A stretch of DNA of 64,000 bases from Ceratopteris richardii (lineage: Eukaryota > Streptophyta > Polypodiopsida > Polypodiales > Pteridaceae): NCBI GenBank assembly GCA_020310875.1, contig CM035441.1, forward strand, positions 82,321,878-82,385,877, read 5' to 3'. Below the pieces are notes generated by a model that was not told the origin of the DNA, searched no databases, and saw only the letters and a list, made by a program, of their open reading frames with translations. The first letter of the stretch is position 1, and every line of letters starts with the position of its first letter. Below, in pieces: positions 11,220 through 24,015 of this stretch. Position numbers and translations under genes: made by a program.

Positions 11220-12610
11220 ATGAAAAATTACTTTGATGAGACAGGAGATCCCTATGACCATGTTGCGGACTTTAAACAAGTATTAAGAGCAGAACAAGTA
11301 GAAGACATGTTCACGCAATATAATGCATTTGGACTAATGTTAAATAACATGGCTTTAACTTGGTTCCAACCATTGCAACAAAGGCAATTTAGGAACATTC
11401 ATCACTTGTTAGAGTCATTCATCATAGAATTTTCTAAAAGTGGAATCAGACATGATACATCTTCGTTGATTCATAACTTCAAAGAGACCCCTCAGGAAAC
11501 AGTTAGACTTGCAGGATGTAGGTTTAGACAATATGTTGAGAGATGTCCAATGCAAGAGTTACCCTCACAGGACAAGCAAGTGTCATTATTTTTAAATGGC
11601 CTTTTGAGCTCTAAACTACACTCCTATGTATACTTCAAGGAATGCAGAACACTAGAGCAATGTGTAAGAATTTGTGTAGACATTGAGGAAAACTTAGGAG
11701 ACGAGTTGGAACTCTCAAAAGTCTATAAGGACTCAGATTGTTCATCTCTAGCATCCTCAAAACTTTCTAGCTAGATAGAGGAGCTAGCAAAAAAGTAGCC
11801 CAAAAACTAGGAGTTTCTAGTAAACAGATGCCAAACAAGCGTTGTTACACCTGTGGGGGTGATCATACGACAAATGTGTGTCCTAATGTAACACAACTGC
11901 AAGCCAACCCTAGTGGCCAATATTGTACGATTGAGAGATGATACATGAATCACACGGCTCAAGACTTCCCCTACAACAAACAAGTAGTACGACAGAACTA
12001 CCCACAAGCATACCCACAACCAGGTAGGTATTAAGTTCAATATAATGCTCAGCCTCATTACTATAGGCCTCCATAGAACTATCCTTATCAGGCTCAACAG
12101 AGACCTCAACCTGTTTTAGCTCAGCAGCCATCCCCACCAGCTAATGTCATCCCAGCTAAATATGCTGCTACAGAAGAAAACCTCAATAGGGCTTTAGTGC
12201 CTTCTTCACCTCGGATCACAGACAGTGACCCAAATTCTAACAGCTTCAACTCTACTTATGTAGATAGTCCACCTGCATATTATACGGAGTCACCAGAAAA
12301 TGTGGAAACATATCAGTATGATAGTCCACCATTAGAACATAGTTGAGAGCCCGATTATGCTAATGTGATGTATACCAACCCTAATCCATAGCCCCAATTA
12401 AGACATCAAAGACCACAAGGCCCTATAGGAACATGCTTTAGGTGCCAAGGAGATCATTTTGTAAAGGATTGTCCACATCCTACAATAGCAAGACTGTCAC
12501 AATACTATAACATACAAGGCTTTTGTGTCGAGTGTGGTAAAGAGCATGTCATCAAAGATTGTCCCAAGAACCCTACTAGTGCTTCAAAAGTGACACCCAT
12601 TAACGTGATA
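11220..12610 (+). pseudogene. gag of gypsy B: capsid region and CCHC knuckles
   Basis: The frame at 11220-11774 (184 residues) carries a retrotransposon gag/capsid domain: DPYDHVADFKQVLRAEQVED, MALTWFQPL, and a C-terminal FLNGLLSSKLHSYVY block typical of Ty3/gypsy capsids. CCHC knuckles follow: CYTCGGDHTTNVCP near 11840, then a pair at about 12430-12570 (CFRCQGDHFVKDCP and CVECGKEHVIKDC). The knuckles would bind the element's RNA. Broken fossil. Confidence 0.88.
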
Positions 12611-13800
12611 GGTATTGTACATAATGCAAATGGATCCAACCCTACATACGTACCTATCCAAGCCATAACAAGAGCCTAGGCACTCTTACGGAATCAACAA
12701 CTTAATCCTGAAAAAGTAGCCAGAACTAGCGAAGTTGGGGAGTCTAGTAATAAAAAGAAGAAATCTTGGAAAGATTCCAAAGAAGGAATAAGAGAAAATG
12801 GAGTAAAGAGATAACTGAGATGGAAGGAAGTTAAAAGGAATCTAGAGCCAAAATCCTAGAATTGACTTCTCAAGAATCTAATCAGGAGAATGCAGCTCAA
12901 AGTCCAAGATCAGTTTTAGTTGAACCAATGCGAGAAAGTCTAGACATGATGTTTTATGCATATTAGGCTAGATTGAAAGAATGACCGCAGATAGCTGAAA
13001 TGAGTAAGAATTATCCATGAGCGGATTTAGAAATTGAGAGAACTAAACTTTCCATGAACATGGTAGAATTAGCACAAACTATGTTCGAAGCCTCTCGTTA
13101 TCTTAATTGGAATAACATGGCAAAACCCGAATTACACTTTCAAGGACTACTGGAGAGGTTAGAATACTTGGTTAATAGCAACGAGAAAAAGAATCAATAT
13201 AGGAACCCTATTATCTCACAGACATAGGAAAGGAATGCACCATCCCTATCTCAAGTACCAAATATAGAAATTGAAGACCACCTGTCTTCCATCCATAAGT
13301 ATTCGCATGAATTTCTAAGAGAAATCCAAGAAGAGAAGTGGAGAAAGGAATCAAGAAACCCATCCTCCTAATCAAGAGATAGATGACTTGCAAGAGCAAT
13401 TTCCCCAAGACATCCCCTCTATTTATGACGATGTAGAGGAAGAACAACTGAGTGAACACACAGATTTTGAATCCCATTCTTTGCAAGAATTACCTCAGTT
13501 CATAGGACCTTGGGAATCCAATTCTATCTGCATGAGAGCACCCACGATACTAGTGAGGAATGAAGAATCAGTAATCCCTAGAAACACGAAAGTGATCAAG
13601 AATACCAAACTCCAGTTTCATCTCACTCTAGAGGAACTGTTGAAGGCTAAACCAGAATTATGGAAGCACATAGCAAACCAATTCCCTGAGGTTGCTATTG
13701 TTCCCTCACAAATAGGATCACACAAGAACATATCAGAGATACCCGTAGAACGAATTGGAGATGTACGCAAAGGAGAGGAAGGTAACACTTATCTTCCAAT
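12611..13800 (+). pseudogene. gag-protease linker region of gypsy B
   Basis: Low-complexity acidic and basic stretches (a KKKK-rich patch near 12750, acidic segments near 13380-13460). An open frame at 13388-13810 includes an acidic block (DDVEEEQLSEHTDFE), then a stretch leading into the protease. No catalytic domain is recognised. Confidence 0.6.
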
Positions 13801-13971
13801 AACCCACTAGGGCTACACCACCAAAGCCATCTTAGACTCAGGAGCCAGAGTAGCCATGGCTACGACTGCTTTATGGAAACGTTTGGGTAAGCCAACATTA
13901 AGACCCACCAAGATGAAGCTACAAATGGTGGATGGACATATAGAAAAGCCATTATTCTTACTAGAAGGCAT
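13801..13971 (+). pseudogene. First protease of gypsy B, N-terminal part
   Basis: Retropepsin-like start with the catalytic triad region AILDSGARVAMA, followed by LWKRLGKPTLRPT. The domain is interrupted at 13971 by element C. Its matching C-terminal portion lies at 19853-20020. Confidence 0.8.
13967..13971. repeat. Target-site duplication of element C, left copy
   Basis: GGCAT directly precedes the left LTR and recurs at 19853-19857 directly after the right LTR. Confidence 0.92.
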
Positions 13972-15419
13972 TGTTGGAAGTGAAGTAGGCCCTTAGGCTC
14001 ATGTCGCAAGTCCATAGTTCCATAGGTCGAGTATATACAACATTAATTCCAGCATTCTTCAAAATTGAAAAAACATGAACATACCACAACTTAATCATAC
14101 AGATGATGAGATAAAGATAGAGAAAGAATAGACGACATGTGTAAGGTGTTACGTAAGCCATCACTTACTCATAGTATCATATATACCAATGTTCAATGTA
14201 CAATGTGGGAGTAAAACTCTCAACCAATCTATGTGATGAGAAATAGATGAATGAGTGAATGTTCAATGTAACAAACATATTCAGATGTATGGGCAGTAAT
14301 CTGAATATACATGAGATGTGTGACCTTATAAGTTATAGAAGAGTGAATATGAGTGACTGAAAGAGGAAGGATCAGTGTGAAACTGATAGTCAACAAACCC
14401 TCATCTGAACTTAGGCTATGGAAGACCCTAAGTTAGATAGGTGTGTGAAAAGATCACATACTTATAAAGTAGCATAGAATGCTAACAAGTTTGCTGCTAG
14501 AAATCCTCAAATTCATGTGAACACACCTTCTCAAACACCTCATCCAAATATGCATAAAGCATATATGTACTGTTTCTCTTGTACCTATGCCGAATAGGAC
14601 TCCTCCTGATATGAACGCCACAGCCTCCATAAAATTTAAGTAGTACCTGTGTGCATAAAGAGAATATGTACCTGAATACTTAACATAAGATGTAAATCTT
14701 ATGTTAACCACCATCCAATGTCTTTGAAGTAGCCCGACATCTTCTTGTAGAAGACAATCTTCAACCTAATATCTTCTTTGTAGAAGACAATCTTCAAATA
14801 CACCATGTAGATGGCCGATCCTCACCATCAAGCTGCTAATGACCAAGTCTTCTTGCCATGAACAAGAGATAACCTCCTCTCCATGAGCTAGAGTGTGAGC
14901 ACACCCTTCATCTTCTCCAAGAAGAATCATTAAGAAGAACTCCATAGCTGCTCCTCACCATGCTTCAAGTTAGCACCATGGCTGCCCCATGTGCTAGAAG
15001 AAACACCACCTCTACTGAGGTCCAAGCTCCAAGCTTGTGTTGAATACTAGGTGAAGGATGAATACAATGAGTCTATGACTCTTCTTTTATAGTGTTGATT
15101 GTCCATGAAATAAAGCACATCATAGAAAAGCACTAGCGATTGTTATTTGCGCAATGTCCGAGGAAAAACAGCGTCGCTCATCCGTCATCCGATGTGCATC
15201 GATCGCTAAAATCATGATTAAAGAATATGTTAAAAAAAATATAGCGCAGCTGCTGCCGTCCGTGGGTATTGAACCCTGGTGGGGGCTTGAGAGTATCACG
15301 TTTTAACCATGATGGCGGGCGCCTTCCTTGTGCAAGGGACTGAACAGAAGCTCTACATATGCTGTGAACAAAGGATAAATTTGACCAATCCTTGACCAAT
15401 GGGACATTGTTTCCCAACA
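13972..15419 (-). repeat. LTR of element C, left copy (3' LTR)
   Basis: Begins TGTTGGAAGTGAAG and ends TTTCCCAACA. Nearly identical to 18390-19852. Confidence 0.93.
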
Positions 15420-15431
15420 ATCCCCCCTGCA
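15420..15431 (-). promoter_or_regulatory. Polypurine tract of element C
   Basis: Plus-strand ATCCCCCCTGC abuts the left LTR. On the element's strand it reads as a G-rich purine tract just before the LTR start TGTTGGG. Confidence 0.8.
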
Positions 15432-18373
15432 ATGTCATATTGGTACAACCTGAATTGGATCTGCAAACTATATAATCTGCAAATTACCACAAGCTTCAAA
15501 TAACCTGTCACAAGCTTCAAGTTTGTACTTCTGTACTTCAGAAAAAGTCTTCTTCAAAACTAAATTTTGACTTTTCTTCAAAAAACCTAAACTTGCTGAA
15601 TATGAGCCATAATACTTGAGAAAATATGCAAACTAGATATCCAATAGTGTACACATCAAGCAATAAGTGTTTGACAACAGATGTAGCATGAACTGTCTCT
15701 GAACCTACTATCTCCAGTCTTCAAAAACCTGAAAACATACACTAGGATCCACATATTTGCATTTACCTTCCAAAAGGATTTCTCAACGTACTTTTGTTGT
15801 GTCATGTAAATACACTAAACAAAATCAGGAACTGAATCCTGGAACCTGTGACTGTCAACTCACAACTTAGTGTATTATGAACACTGTTGGTTCATCTCTG
15901 ATTGTACTCAAGTCAAATCAACTCAACTCAATTGAAATATGAGTCAAAAAATCTATGATGCCATCATGTCTTCATCCTTTAAATCCTTCATACCTCTTTC
16001 CTTCAGAACTTGGTATAAACATATATGTGTGCACTTCTGAAATATACCTTTCTGAGACATCAAGCTTCTCTTCAATAGAACTCTAGAACCTTCTCCTGAA
16101 CAGGAACATCCTAACAGGAACTTTCTCCAAATTCTTCTTCTTCCTTCTTCTTTCAAAGTTGGAGCATAAAGAGAACCTGACAAAGGAAATATAGGAATAC
16201 CTGAAATAGGAATACCTGTAGGTATGACTCTGTATTCTTTTACATATGGCTGAAAATAAGTCTTCATGTTTCATCACCCCCCTGGATGATTTAACACTAG
16301 TATCCAGTATTCTTCAAATATATCAGACTTTATGAAATTTGGAACGTCTTCCTTCTTCAATAAATCTGATCTTTAGTAATCCATACTTGTATCTGAAACA
16401 AAAGTTTAGGATCCATAATCTTCTGTAACATAACAAGTATCTTCTTTTTCTCTGCAACACAAATCTGATAGAATCTGAATCTTTGACTTTACTTTGCTAA
16501 GAACCTTACACAAACAAAGGATAGACAACTGACTCATAAATACTCAAGATCATATAAGATCATACAAGATCAATGATCTCTCCTGTGTAGAATATGCTCT
16601 CATCAAACCTTCATGACTGAATGTTTGATTTGTTACCTGAATGTCTCCAAGTGTCCATGCTTCTCAAAAAGTTGTAAAACTTTTCTTCAAACAAAGCCTT
16701 TCCAAGAATCTGCAATTCTTACTTGAAACATAAGTGGACAAACTTCTCACCTTGAGAACTCCAAAAGCTGCAAGTTTGATACTTCATAACTTTTCATATT
16801 CTAGCCGGGTGAAATGTGATAGTATCTGCTTGATTTTCTTTTGGCTAACTCCACTTCTCAATCAAGTAATAGGATCTGATGGAACACCTTTTTTTAATAC
16901 AAGCATGTATCCAAAAAACTAGATAATCATAAAAATTAGATTCTTCAACTGACGGGTACATCAACAAGCTGAATTTTTTGAAGTCTTCTGAAAATATTGA
17001 ATATGAGGTAACCTTTTCCAAACATAAAACCTCAACCCAAGTCTTCAACATCTGCTACAGAAAACTCTTTTACCTCAAGAGTTAGATAAAGAAGAAATAT
17101 ACTTCTCTGCAACTTGTCATATACCAAGTAGCTTTGTATTGACACTCCAAGAATTCTTTGAGGGAACATATAAGCTGCCTGCTTAAAAAGCTTCAACATA
17201 ACTCATACACATATGAGTGCTTTTGTTTCTCTCAATGCAATTCTTTGTCAAATCTACTAAATCATGACCAAGTGTAATGCAAAACAAGAAACTACTTCTT
17301 CTTCACACAAGATGTTCTCGTAGACTTGTCTTTGGGTGTAGAGGATAAAATAGGAAAAGTGTATGGAAAATATATGAGAAAAGGAAGTCTTACTTTCCTT
17401 TTGGAAGTGATGGACTTTCTTTTTCTGCATCTTTCTTCCACCTGATGATGTCAACATCTTCAAATTTCTCTTCCATACCTTTTGTTCTCTTCATCTTGAA
17501 GTAGCAAACACTCTTGACTTCTTCGAATGAACTTTTCTATTCCTCTAATGCTAAGAGTAAGAGATAAAACAAACATGGTATACAAATGGAAGTGAATATA
17601 GAAACATGTTTTATCATCTCCTCATATCTTGAATCAAAATGTTGTTTCAAATGTCTGAAACGACTAAATTCACCAATCTTTTGTCTGAATGATGAATTAC
17701 CCTTCTAGAGTTACCTTCTCTAGATACATTTGTACTTGGATATCCAACCAATTTACAACAGAAAATTGGCTGAAAAACTCATCCCATCTTCGCATTTGTC
17801 TTCTTAGATAAGCTTTCTTGCCATGAAAGAGATTTCTGAAAACTCTCTAGAAAAACCTCTAGATACCTGTTTTGATGTAGCCTTTAACTTTCAAAGAATG
17901 AAAGTGTATATTAGCACTCCTTGAAACCTTCAAAATCTCTTCATAATTGCTCTTCTAAGATATGACCTGCAAATGATAATCTGATAGTAGAAAGTGATAC
18001 CTATGATTTGATGTTGATCTGATTTCTTCATCTTCTCTAAACCATTGTTCTTCCTTGAATTTGAAGTAGTCTTCTCTTCATCAAGTATGGGTCTTCAAAC
18101 AATACTTTTGTAAAGTATTTGCATACTCTTCCAAAAATATTTGACTACTAACAGATCATCAACTTCGTACTCCACACTAATGAATACACATGTGACTGAA
18201 TTGTCTAATTCTCAAATCTCTACTCATCAAAATTAAGTGTGTATGTCAAATATCAAATGTTAGAAGATGCTTTGAAATCATATGTTGTAAATCTGGAATT
18301 CTGGGAACCTGAGATATGAATGAGCCTTAATGCATTGATGCCAAAGATCTAAAGTTCTGTAACCAAAACCTTA
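15432..18373 (-). other. Non-coding interior of element C
   Basis: Rich in CTTCTT/GAAGAA. Short open frames exist on the minus strand (15953-16267, 104 residues; 16845-17051; 17257-17463), but none resembles gag, protease, RT, RNase H or integrase. They are probably chance frames. Confidence 0.8.
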
Positions 18374-18387
18374 GTGCTCTCATACCA
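18374..18387 (-). promoter_or_regulatory. Primer-binding site of element C, initiator tRNA-Met type
   Basis: On the minus strand it reads TGGTATGAGAGCAC, one change from the common TGGTATCAGAGC plant initiator-Met PBS. It sits two bases inside the right LTR. Confidence 0.85.
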
Positions 18388-18389
18388 AA

Positions 18390-19852
18390 TGTTGGAAGTG
18401 AAGTAGGCCCTTAGGCTCATGTCGCAGGTCCATAGTTCCATAGGTCCAGTATATACAACATTAATTCCAGCATTCTTCAAAATTGACAAAACATGAACAT
18501 ACCACAACTTAATCATACAGATGATGAGATAAAGATAGAGAAAGAATAGACGACATGTGTAAGGTGTTACGTAAGCCATCGCTTACTCATAGTATCATAT
18601 ATACCAATATTCAATGTACAATGTGGGAGTAAAACTCTCAACTACTCTATGTGATGAGAAATAGATGAATGAGTGAATGTTCAATGTAACAAACATATTC
18701 AGATGTATGGGCAGTAATCTGAATATACATGAGATGTGTGACCTTATAGGTTATAGAAGAGTGAATATGAGTGACTGAAAGAGGAAGGATCAGTGTGAAA
18801 CTGATAGTCAACAAACCCTCATCTGAACTTAGGCTATGGAAGACCCTAAGCTAGATACGTGTGTGAAAAGATCACATACTTATAAAGTAGCATAGAATGC
18901 TAACAAGTTTGCTGCTAGAAATCCTCAAACTCATGTGAACGCACCTTCTCAAACACCTCATCCAAATATGCATAAAGCATATATGTATTGTTTCTCTTGT
19001 ACCTATGCCGAATAGGACTCCTCCTGATATGAACGCCACAGCCTCCATAAAATTTAAGTAGTACCTGTGTGCATAAAGAGAATATGTACCTGAATACTTA
19101 ACATAAGATGTAAATCTTATGTTAACCACCATCCAATGTCTTTGAAGTAGCCCGACATCTTCTTGTAGAAGACAATCTTCAACCTGATATCTTCTTTGTA
19201 GAAGACAATCTTCAAATACACCATGTAGATGGCCGATCCTCACCATCAAGCTGCTAATGACCAAGTCTTCTTGCCATGAACAAGAGATAACCTCCTCTCC
19301 ATGAGCTAGAGTGTGAGCACACCCTTCATCTTCTCCAAGAAGAATCATTAAGAAGAACTCCATAGCTGCTCCTCAACATGCTTCAAGTTAGCACCATGGC
19401 TGCCCCATGTGCTAGAAGAAACACCACCTCTACTGAGGTCCAAGCTCCAAGCTTGTGTTGAATACTAGGTGAAGGATGAATACAATGAGTCTATGACTCT
19501 TCTTTTATAGTGTTGATTGTCCATGAAATAAAGCACATCATTGAAAAGCACTAGCGATCGTTATTTGCGCAATGAAAACGCAAAAAATGTCCAAGGAAAA
19601 ATGGCGTGGCTCATCCGTCATCCGATGTGCATCGATCGCTAAAATCATGATTAAAAAATATGTTAAAAAAAATATAGCGCAGCTGCTGCCGTCCGTGGGT
19701 ATTGAACCCTGGTGGGGGCTTGAGAGTATCACGTTTTAACCATGATGGCGGGCGCCTTCCTTGTGCAAGGGACTGAATAGAAGCTCTACACATGCTGTGA
19801 ACAAAGGATAAATTTGACCAATCCTTGACCAATGGGACATTGTTTCCCAACA
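18390..19852 (-). repeat. LTR of element C, right copy (5' LTR)
   Basis: Same termini as 13972-15419, about 15 bp longer through a small A-rich insertion near 19568. Confidence 0.93.
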
Positions 19853-20020
19853 GGCATATCTCTTACCACTTGTGGTGTAGAGTTTGAACATACCTTCGCC
19901 ATTTGTGACTTTGGAAAAAATCATGCTTACGAGATGATTTTAGGACAACCATTCATGCGTAAGTTGCAAATCGTACAAGATTGGGGAACTAATTCTTTGT
20001 ACTTGCAATATTTCAGACTG
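19853..20020 (+). pseudogene. First protease of gypsy B, C-terminal part
   Basis: Continues the retropepsin fold with CGVEFEHTFAICDFG and the conserved hydrophobic motif EMILGQPFMRKL, typical of Ty3/gypsy proteases. GGCAT at its start is the right-hand duplication of element C. Confidence 0.8.
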
Positions 20021-20940
20021 ACTACTAAAGTCAATCTTAAAGACTATTCCCATCCGGATGTACCCCCAATACAATGGAACACCATCCATAAGACAAAAGA
20101 TGAAACATAGTCCGTACACTCATTGGAATCAGATCCCTCATGGTTACACGAGGATACTCATCTATGGATGTGTAAGGTAGCAAAACAAGAGGAAAAATGG
20201 TTAGAAGCCAGGACTGTAGGTTCAAAGCAACATCCACGAACCCTTCAAGACCCAGCTTACGCACCTATGATATATCCAGACGAGGAATTCGAGCCTCACG
20301 GTGGGGTAGAAATCTTAGCTACGATGGACATAGCTATGAATGAACAACAATTGACCCCTCATTGTGATGAGGAAGGATATGAAATTTCCACTTTTATGAT
20401 TGAACCTATCGAGGATGACTTCATCCTAGAAGAATGCATGGAAGTGACCCAAGAACAGGACGAGAGTGATGAAGAGGACCTAGAATCCATCATCATGGAA
20501 CCCTTTTGTTCCACAGAAGAGGAATATCTTTACTTTGTAGAAGCCAAAACCCTTGGAGAGGAAAAGGAAAGTCAAATGGAACAACTTGAGCCATCCATAA
20601 GAGATATAGAAAGCAAACAAAAGAAGAGAAAGAAATCACCTAAGACAGAAGAAGAAGAACCGTTCATGGAAGTACCGGAGGACTTCAAGAAGTATGAAAT
20701 AGAAGATAGACGAATCATGGTACGAATGCCTAAAGAAAAGCTGATGTTGGAGAAGTATATGATAACCGAGAGAAAACCAAAAAAAATCATAGTTATCATA
20801 GAAGGAGAAGAAGATAAATGTACTTACATAGGGCATGATTTGACGAATGAAGAAGAAGAAGATCTAATTGCCCTATTGCGAGAATATAGAGATGTGTTCG
20901 CTTGGAGTTACAAAGACTTGAAATGAGTACACCCAGATAT
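20021..20940 (+). pseudogene. Protease-RT connecting region of gypsy B
   Basis: A long open frame (20123-20926, 267 residues) is highly acidic in the middle (EDFILEECMEV; DESDEEDLESIIME), with a K-rich patch (KQKKRKKSP). It ends in LIALLREYRDVFAWSYKDL, the standard lead-in to plant gypsy RT. No enzyme domain is seen in the acidic part. Confidence 0.75.
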
Positions 20941-21865
20941 ATGCTCCCATAGAATCCCCATGACTCCAGATGCCAAACCTACGAAATAGAAACCATACAC
21001 GTACAATGATAACTACGCTCCTAAGATTAAAAAAGAAATAGATGGTTTGATAGAAGCAGGATTCATTTATGAAATTGAGCATACTGAGTGGGTGTCCCCC
21101 ATTGTGGTTGTGCCCAAGAAGAATGGAAAATTTCATGTGTGTATTAACCTTAAAAAAGTTAATGCAGCCACGATTAAAGACAGCTGTCCTCTTCCTATCA
21201 CAGAACATTTATTGGAGGAGTTGCAGGCAAGGAAGTTTACAACTTTCTTGATGGTTTCTCAGGCTATAATCAAGTAGCCATTGCTCTAGAGGATCAATAA
21301 GACGGATTTTGCCATAGAATGGGGCATATTTGCATTTTGTATAATGTCATTTGAGCTCACAAATGCACCCGCCATTTTCTTGCGACTGATGTGTCATGTT
21401 TTTAAGGAATTCCTATGCAAGAATTTGGAAGTTTATGTCGATGATATATGTACTCATTCGAATATGGGGCAAACTCATATCCCGAAACTAAGGCAAGTAT
21501 TTGACAAATGTCGAGAATACCATGTTTGTCTGAACCCAGGAAAGTGTGTTTTTATGGTCAAAACAAGGCAAAATTCTAGGACACATTGTGTCAAAGAACG
21601 GAATCTCAAGGGATGAAGAAAAAGTGAGAGTAACTGCATACCTACCTAAGCCAAATAACATAAAAGAGGTACAAACATTTATGGGTCATTGTGGTTATTA
21701 TAGAAGATTCATAGACACGTATGCAATCATAGCCAAACCTTAGTACTCTCTTTTGACCAAGTTTGAATGGACAGATGAGTGCAAAAATTCATTCAATGAA
21801 CTTAAATGATGCTTATGTTCAACACCTATATTAACAACCCCAGATTGGAGCAAGCCATTCCATGT
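20941..21865 (+). pseudogene. Reverse transcriptase of gypsy B
   Basis: Ty3/gypsy RT motifs are present in order: EIDGLIEAGFIYEI, WVSPIVVVPKKNGKFHVCI, the YVDD active site (VYVDDI, about 21430), then a C-terminal IVSKNGI-like block and FMGHCGYYRRFI. The RT would copy the element's RNA into DNA. Broken fossil. Confidence 0.88.
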
Positions 21866-22240
21866 ACATGTGGATGCATCCAACTACACAATAGGATGTT
21901 TGTTGGCACAACACACGAATGAAGGCAATGTAGATCTCCCCATAGCTTATGCGAGCAGACACTTGAATGCAGCAGAAAGAAACTACACCACTACAGAACG
22001 AGAAGGATTAGGAATGATCTATGCAGTGAAGAAATTCAGACATTATTTGCTAAAAAACAAGTTCAAGTTCTTTACGGATCATCAAGCATTGTTGTACTTA
22101 GACAATAAGCCATGTAACACAGGACGACTGATACGTTGGTTTCTTTTACTCATGGAGTATGACTTTGAAGTAGTAGTCAGGAAGGGAAAGACACACCTCA
22201 GAGCTCACCATCTCTCAAGATTAACTTGAAGAGAAGCTCC
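21866..22240 (+). pseudogene. RNase H of gypsy B
   Basis: HVDASNYTIGCLLAQ, YASRHLNAAERNYTTTEREGL and KFFTDHQALLYL are the characteristic RNase H blocks of Ty3/gypsy. Element I carries the same domain at its right edge. Confidence 0.88.
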
Positions 22241-22439
22241 TCAAGGAACAACGGATGAATTATCGGATGTATATTTGTTCAACCTTGAGATAGTACCAGA
22301 ATGGGCTAAGCTTATTGTCCCTTTTCTCACATATGGACCCAAGAATCCTAGGATAAGGATCAAAGAAGGAGAGATTACCAAGTCTCAGAGATATCAAATA
22401 ATAGCAGGAAGTATATATAAATAGGATAATCAGAAGATT

Positions 22440-23560
22440 CTTGCTTGTTGTGTAGATGAATCAGAACACGCAAATTGGTTGCAATCAGCACATGTAGGTG
22501 CATTAAAGCAACATCATTCAAAACAGCGTACCTTGCAGACTCTGCATAGACTAGGAGTACATTCGCCTTCTATGGAAGCAAATGTCTACAAGTTGTGTAG
22601 AGAAGGTCATGTTTGTTGTGAAAGACAACCAATAGAACATGCTACGTTATATCATATGTCTCTCACACCAGAATGGAGTGAACCATTAGTGACATAATTG
22701 AGGACGAAAACATTCCCTCAAGGAATGACCTTAGCATGACAACAAAGCCTAGAGCAGGAAGCTCAAGACTATTCACTTATTGGCAACAATCTATAAAAAA
22801 GAGGACAAGATGGATACCTAAGATAGTGTGTTCATGAGAACAATTATTTGAGCATACTAGAGACAGCACACCAAGGTGTTGTAGGAGGTCATTTTGGCCC
22901 CGATAGGATAATCAAAGCCATCCTCTTTGCAGGATTATGGTGGCCCACTCTTCACATGGATGCACATACCTATGTTAAGAGATGTGATGTGTGCCAAAGG
23001 ACTCAATTTCCTACTCGTAGAGATGAAATGCCATTGAAACCCATGATGGGAGGACATGCATTTTCCAAGTGGGGTATAGACTCTGTAGGACCCATTAAAC
23101 CCCCCCCTGCAAAAGGTTCTCATGCTGAATACATTATTGTGGCGACATATTATCTTACCAAATGGTAGAGGCCAAGGCCAAAAAAAAGAATGATGCACAC
23201 ATGAGTGCAAAATTCTTATTTAAAAATGTCTTTACAAGATGTGGACTGCCTATAGAGTTAGTGAGCGATCAAGGAACTCACTTTCTAAATCAGGTCATTG
23301 AATATTTGTTACAAGATTGTATGGTGATTCACAAGAAATCCGCACCGTATCATCCTCGGGCCAATGGTCAAGCAAAAAGTACTAACAAGATCCTTTGTAA
23401 CATGATGGCGAAACTTGTGAACAACAAACATTCAGATTTGGACAAACAGTTTCACCATGCTGTTTGGGCATCTCGAGTGGCCTACAAGATCATACTCACT
23501 TTCAAATGGTTTTTGGCTAGAATGTTTTGCTTCCTTTGGACTTCTTGATACCGACCCTCA
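22440..23560 (+). pseudogene. Integrase of gypsy B
   Basis: An H2C2 zinc-binding region appears at about 22850-23030 (GGHFGPDRIIKAIL; WWPTLHMDAHTYVKRCDVCQRTQ), followed by the catalytic core (FSKWGIDSVGPI; GLPIELVSDQGTHFLN; PYHPRANGQAKSTNKIL). These carry the D and E positions of the DDE core. An upstream H2C2-like block near 22480-22690 resembles a duplicated zinc region and is also present in element I. Broken fossil. Confidence 0.88.
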
Positions 23561-24015
23561 AGGTTGCATAAGAACATCAGTGGACCGGCCATGAATTATC
23601 ATCAATGGTAATGGACTTGGAACGATTATGAGAAACCGGGTTGAAAGCAGCAGCTGGCATATATACATCAAAGAAGCAGCAGAAAGCCTATTTCGATGCA
23701 CATGTGAAAGATAAAGGCTTAAAAGAAGGAGATTTAGTCCTAGTGTATATGCTGAAATAACATGCACGGAAATTAGAAAAGCGAGGTTATGGACCTATGA
23801 TCATTAACAGACCCTTGACAAGTGGAGGAGTACAATTAGCCACCCTAGAAGGAGAGATAATTCCTAATTACATTAGTGGCTGTAGATTCAAACTTTATTA
23901 GGAACCTCTTATTGAGGATATGCTTAGACAACTCACGTTGGCAAAGAAGCGTAAGAAGGAAGAATAGAGAATACGTGCTTAAGCTCAGGCAGAAGCTATA
24001 GAATGCATTAAGTGC
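23561..24015 (+). pseudogene. Integrase C-terminal region of gypsy B
   Basis: AAAGIYTSKKQQKAYFDAH-like and HARKLEKRGYGPMI segments form the integrase C-terminal (GPY/F-like) region. The same segments occur in element I (about 62100-62480). No chromodomain follows. Confidence 0.75.

Larger units (their letters stand above)
13972..19852 (-). mobile_element. Non-autonomous LTR retrotransposon C (LARD-like)
   Basis: Two LTRs of about 1.45 kb (13972-15419 and 18390-19852) bound about 2.97 kb of internal sequence with no recognisable gag or pol. Orientation is minus: a primer-binding site complementary to initiator tRNA-Met lies next to the right LTR and a G-run polypurine tract next to the left LTR. 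A perfect 5-bp duplication (GGCAT) flanks it. LTRs differ by about two dozen substitutions and a small indel by hand count, under 2%. That makes C the youngest datable element here, consistent with its position inside B. The structure fits a large retrotransposon derivative mobilised in trans. Confidence 0.92.

Noticed and set aside
15432-18373. Possible hidden gag in element C
   Set aside because: The short frames lack zinc knuckles, capsid motifs or homology to any gag in this window.
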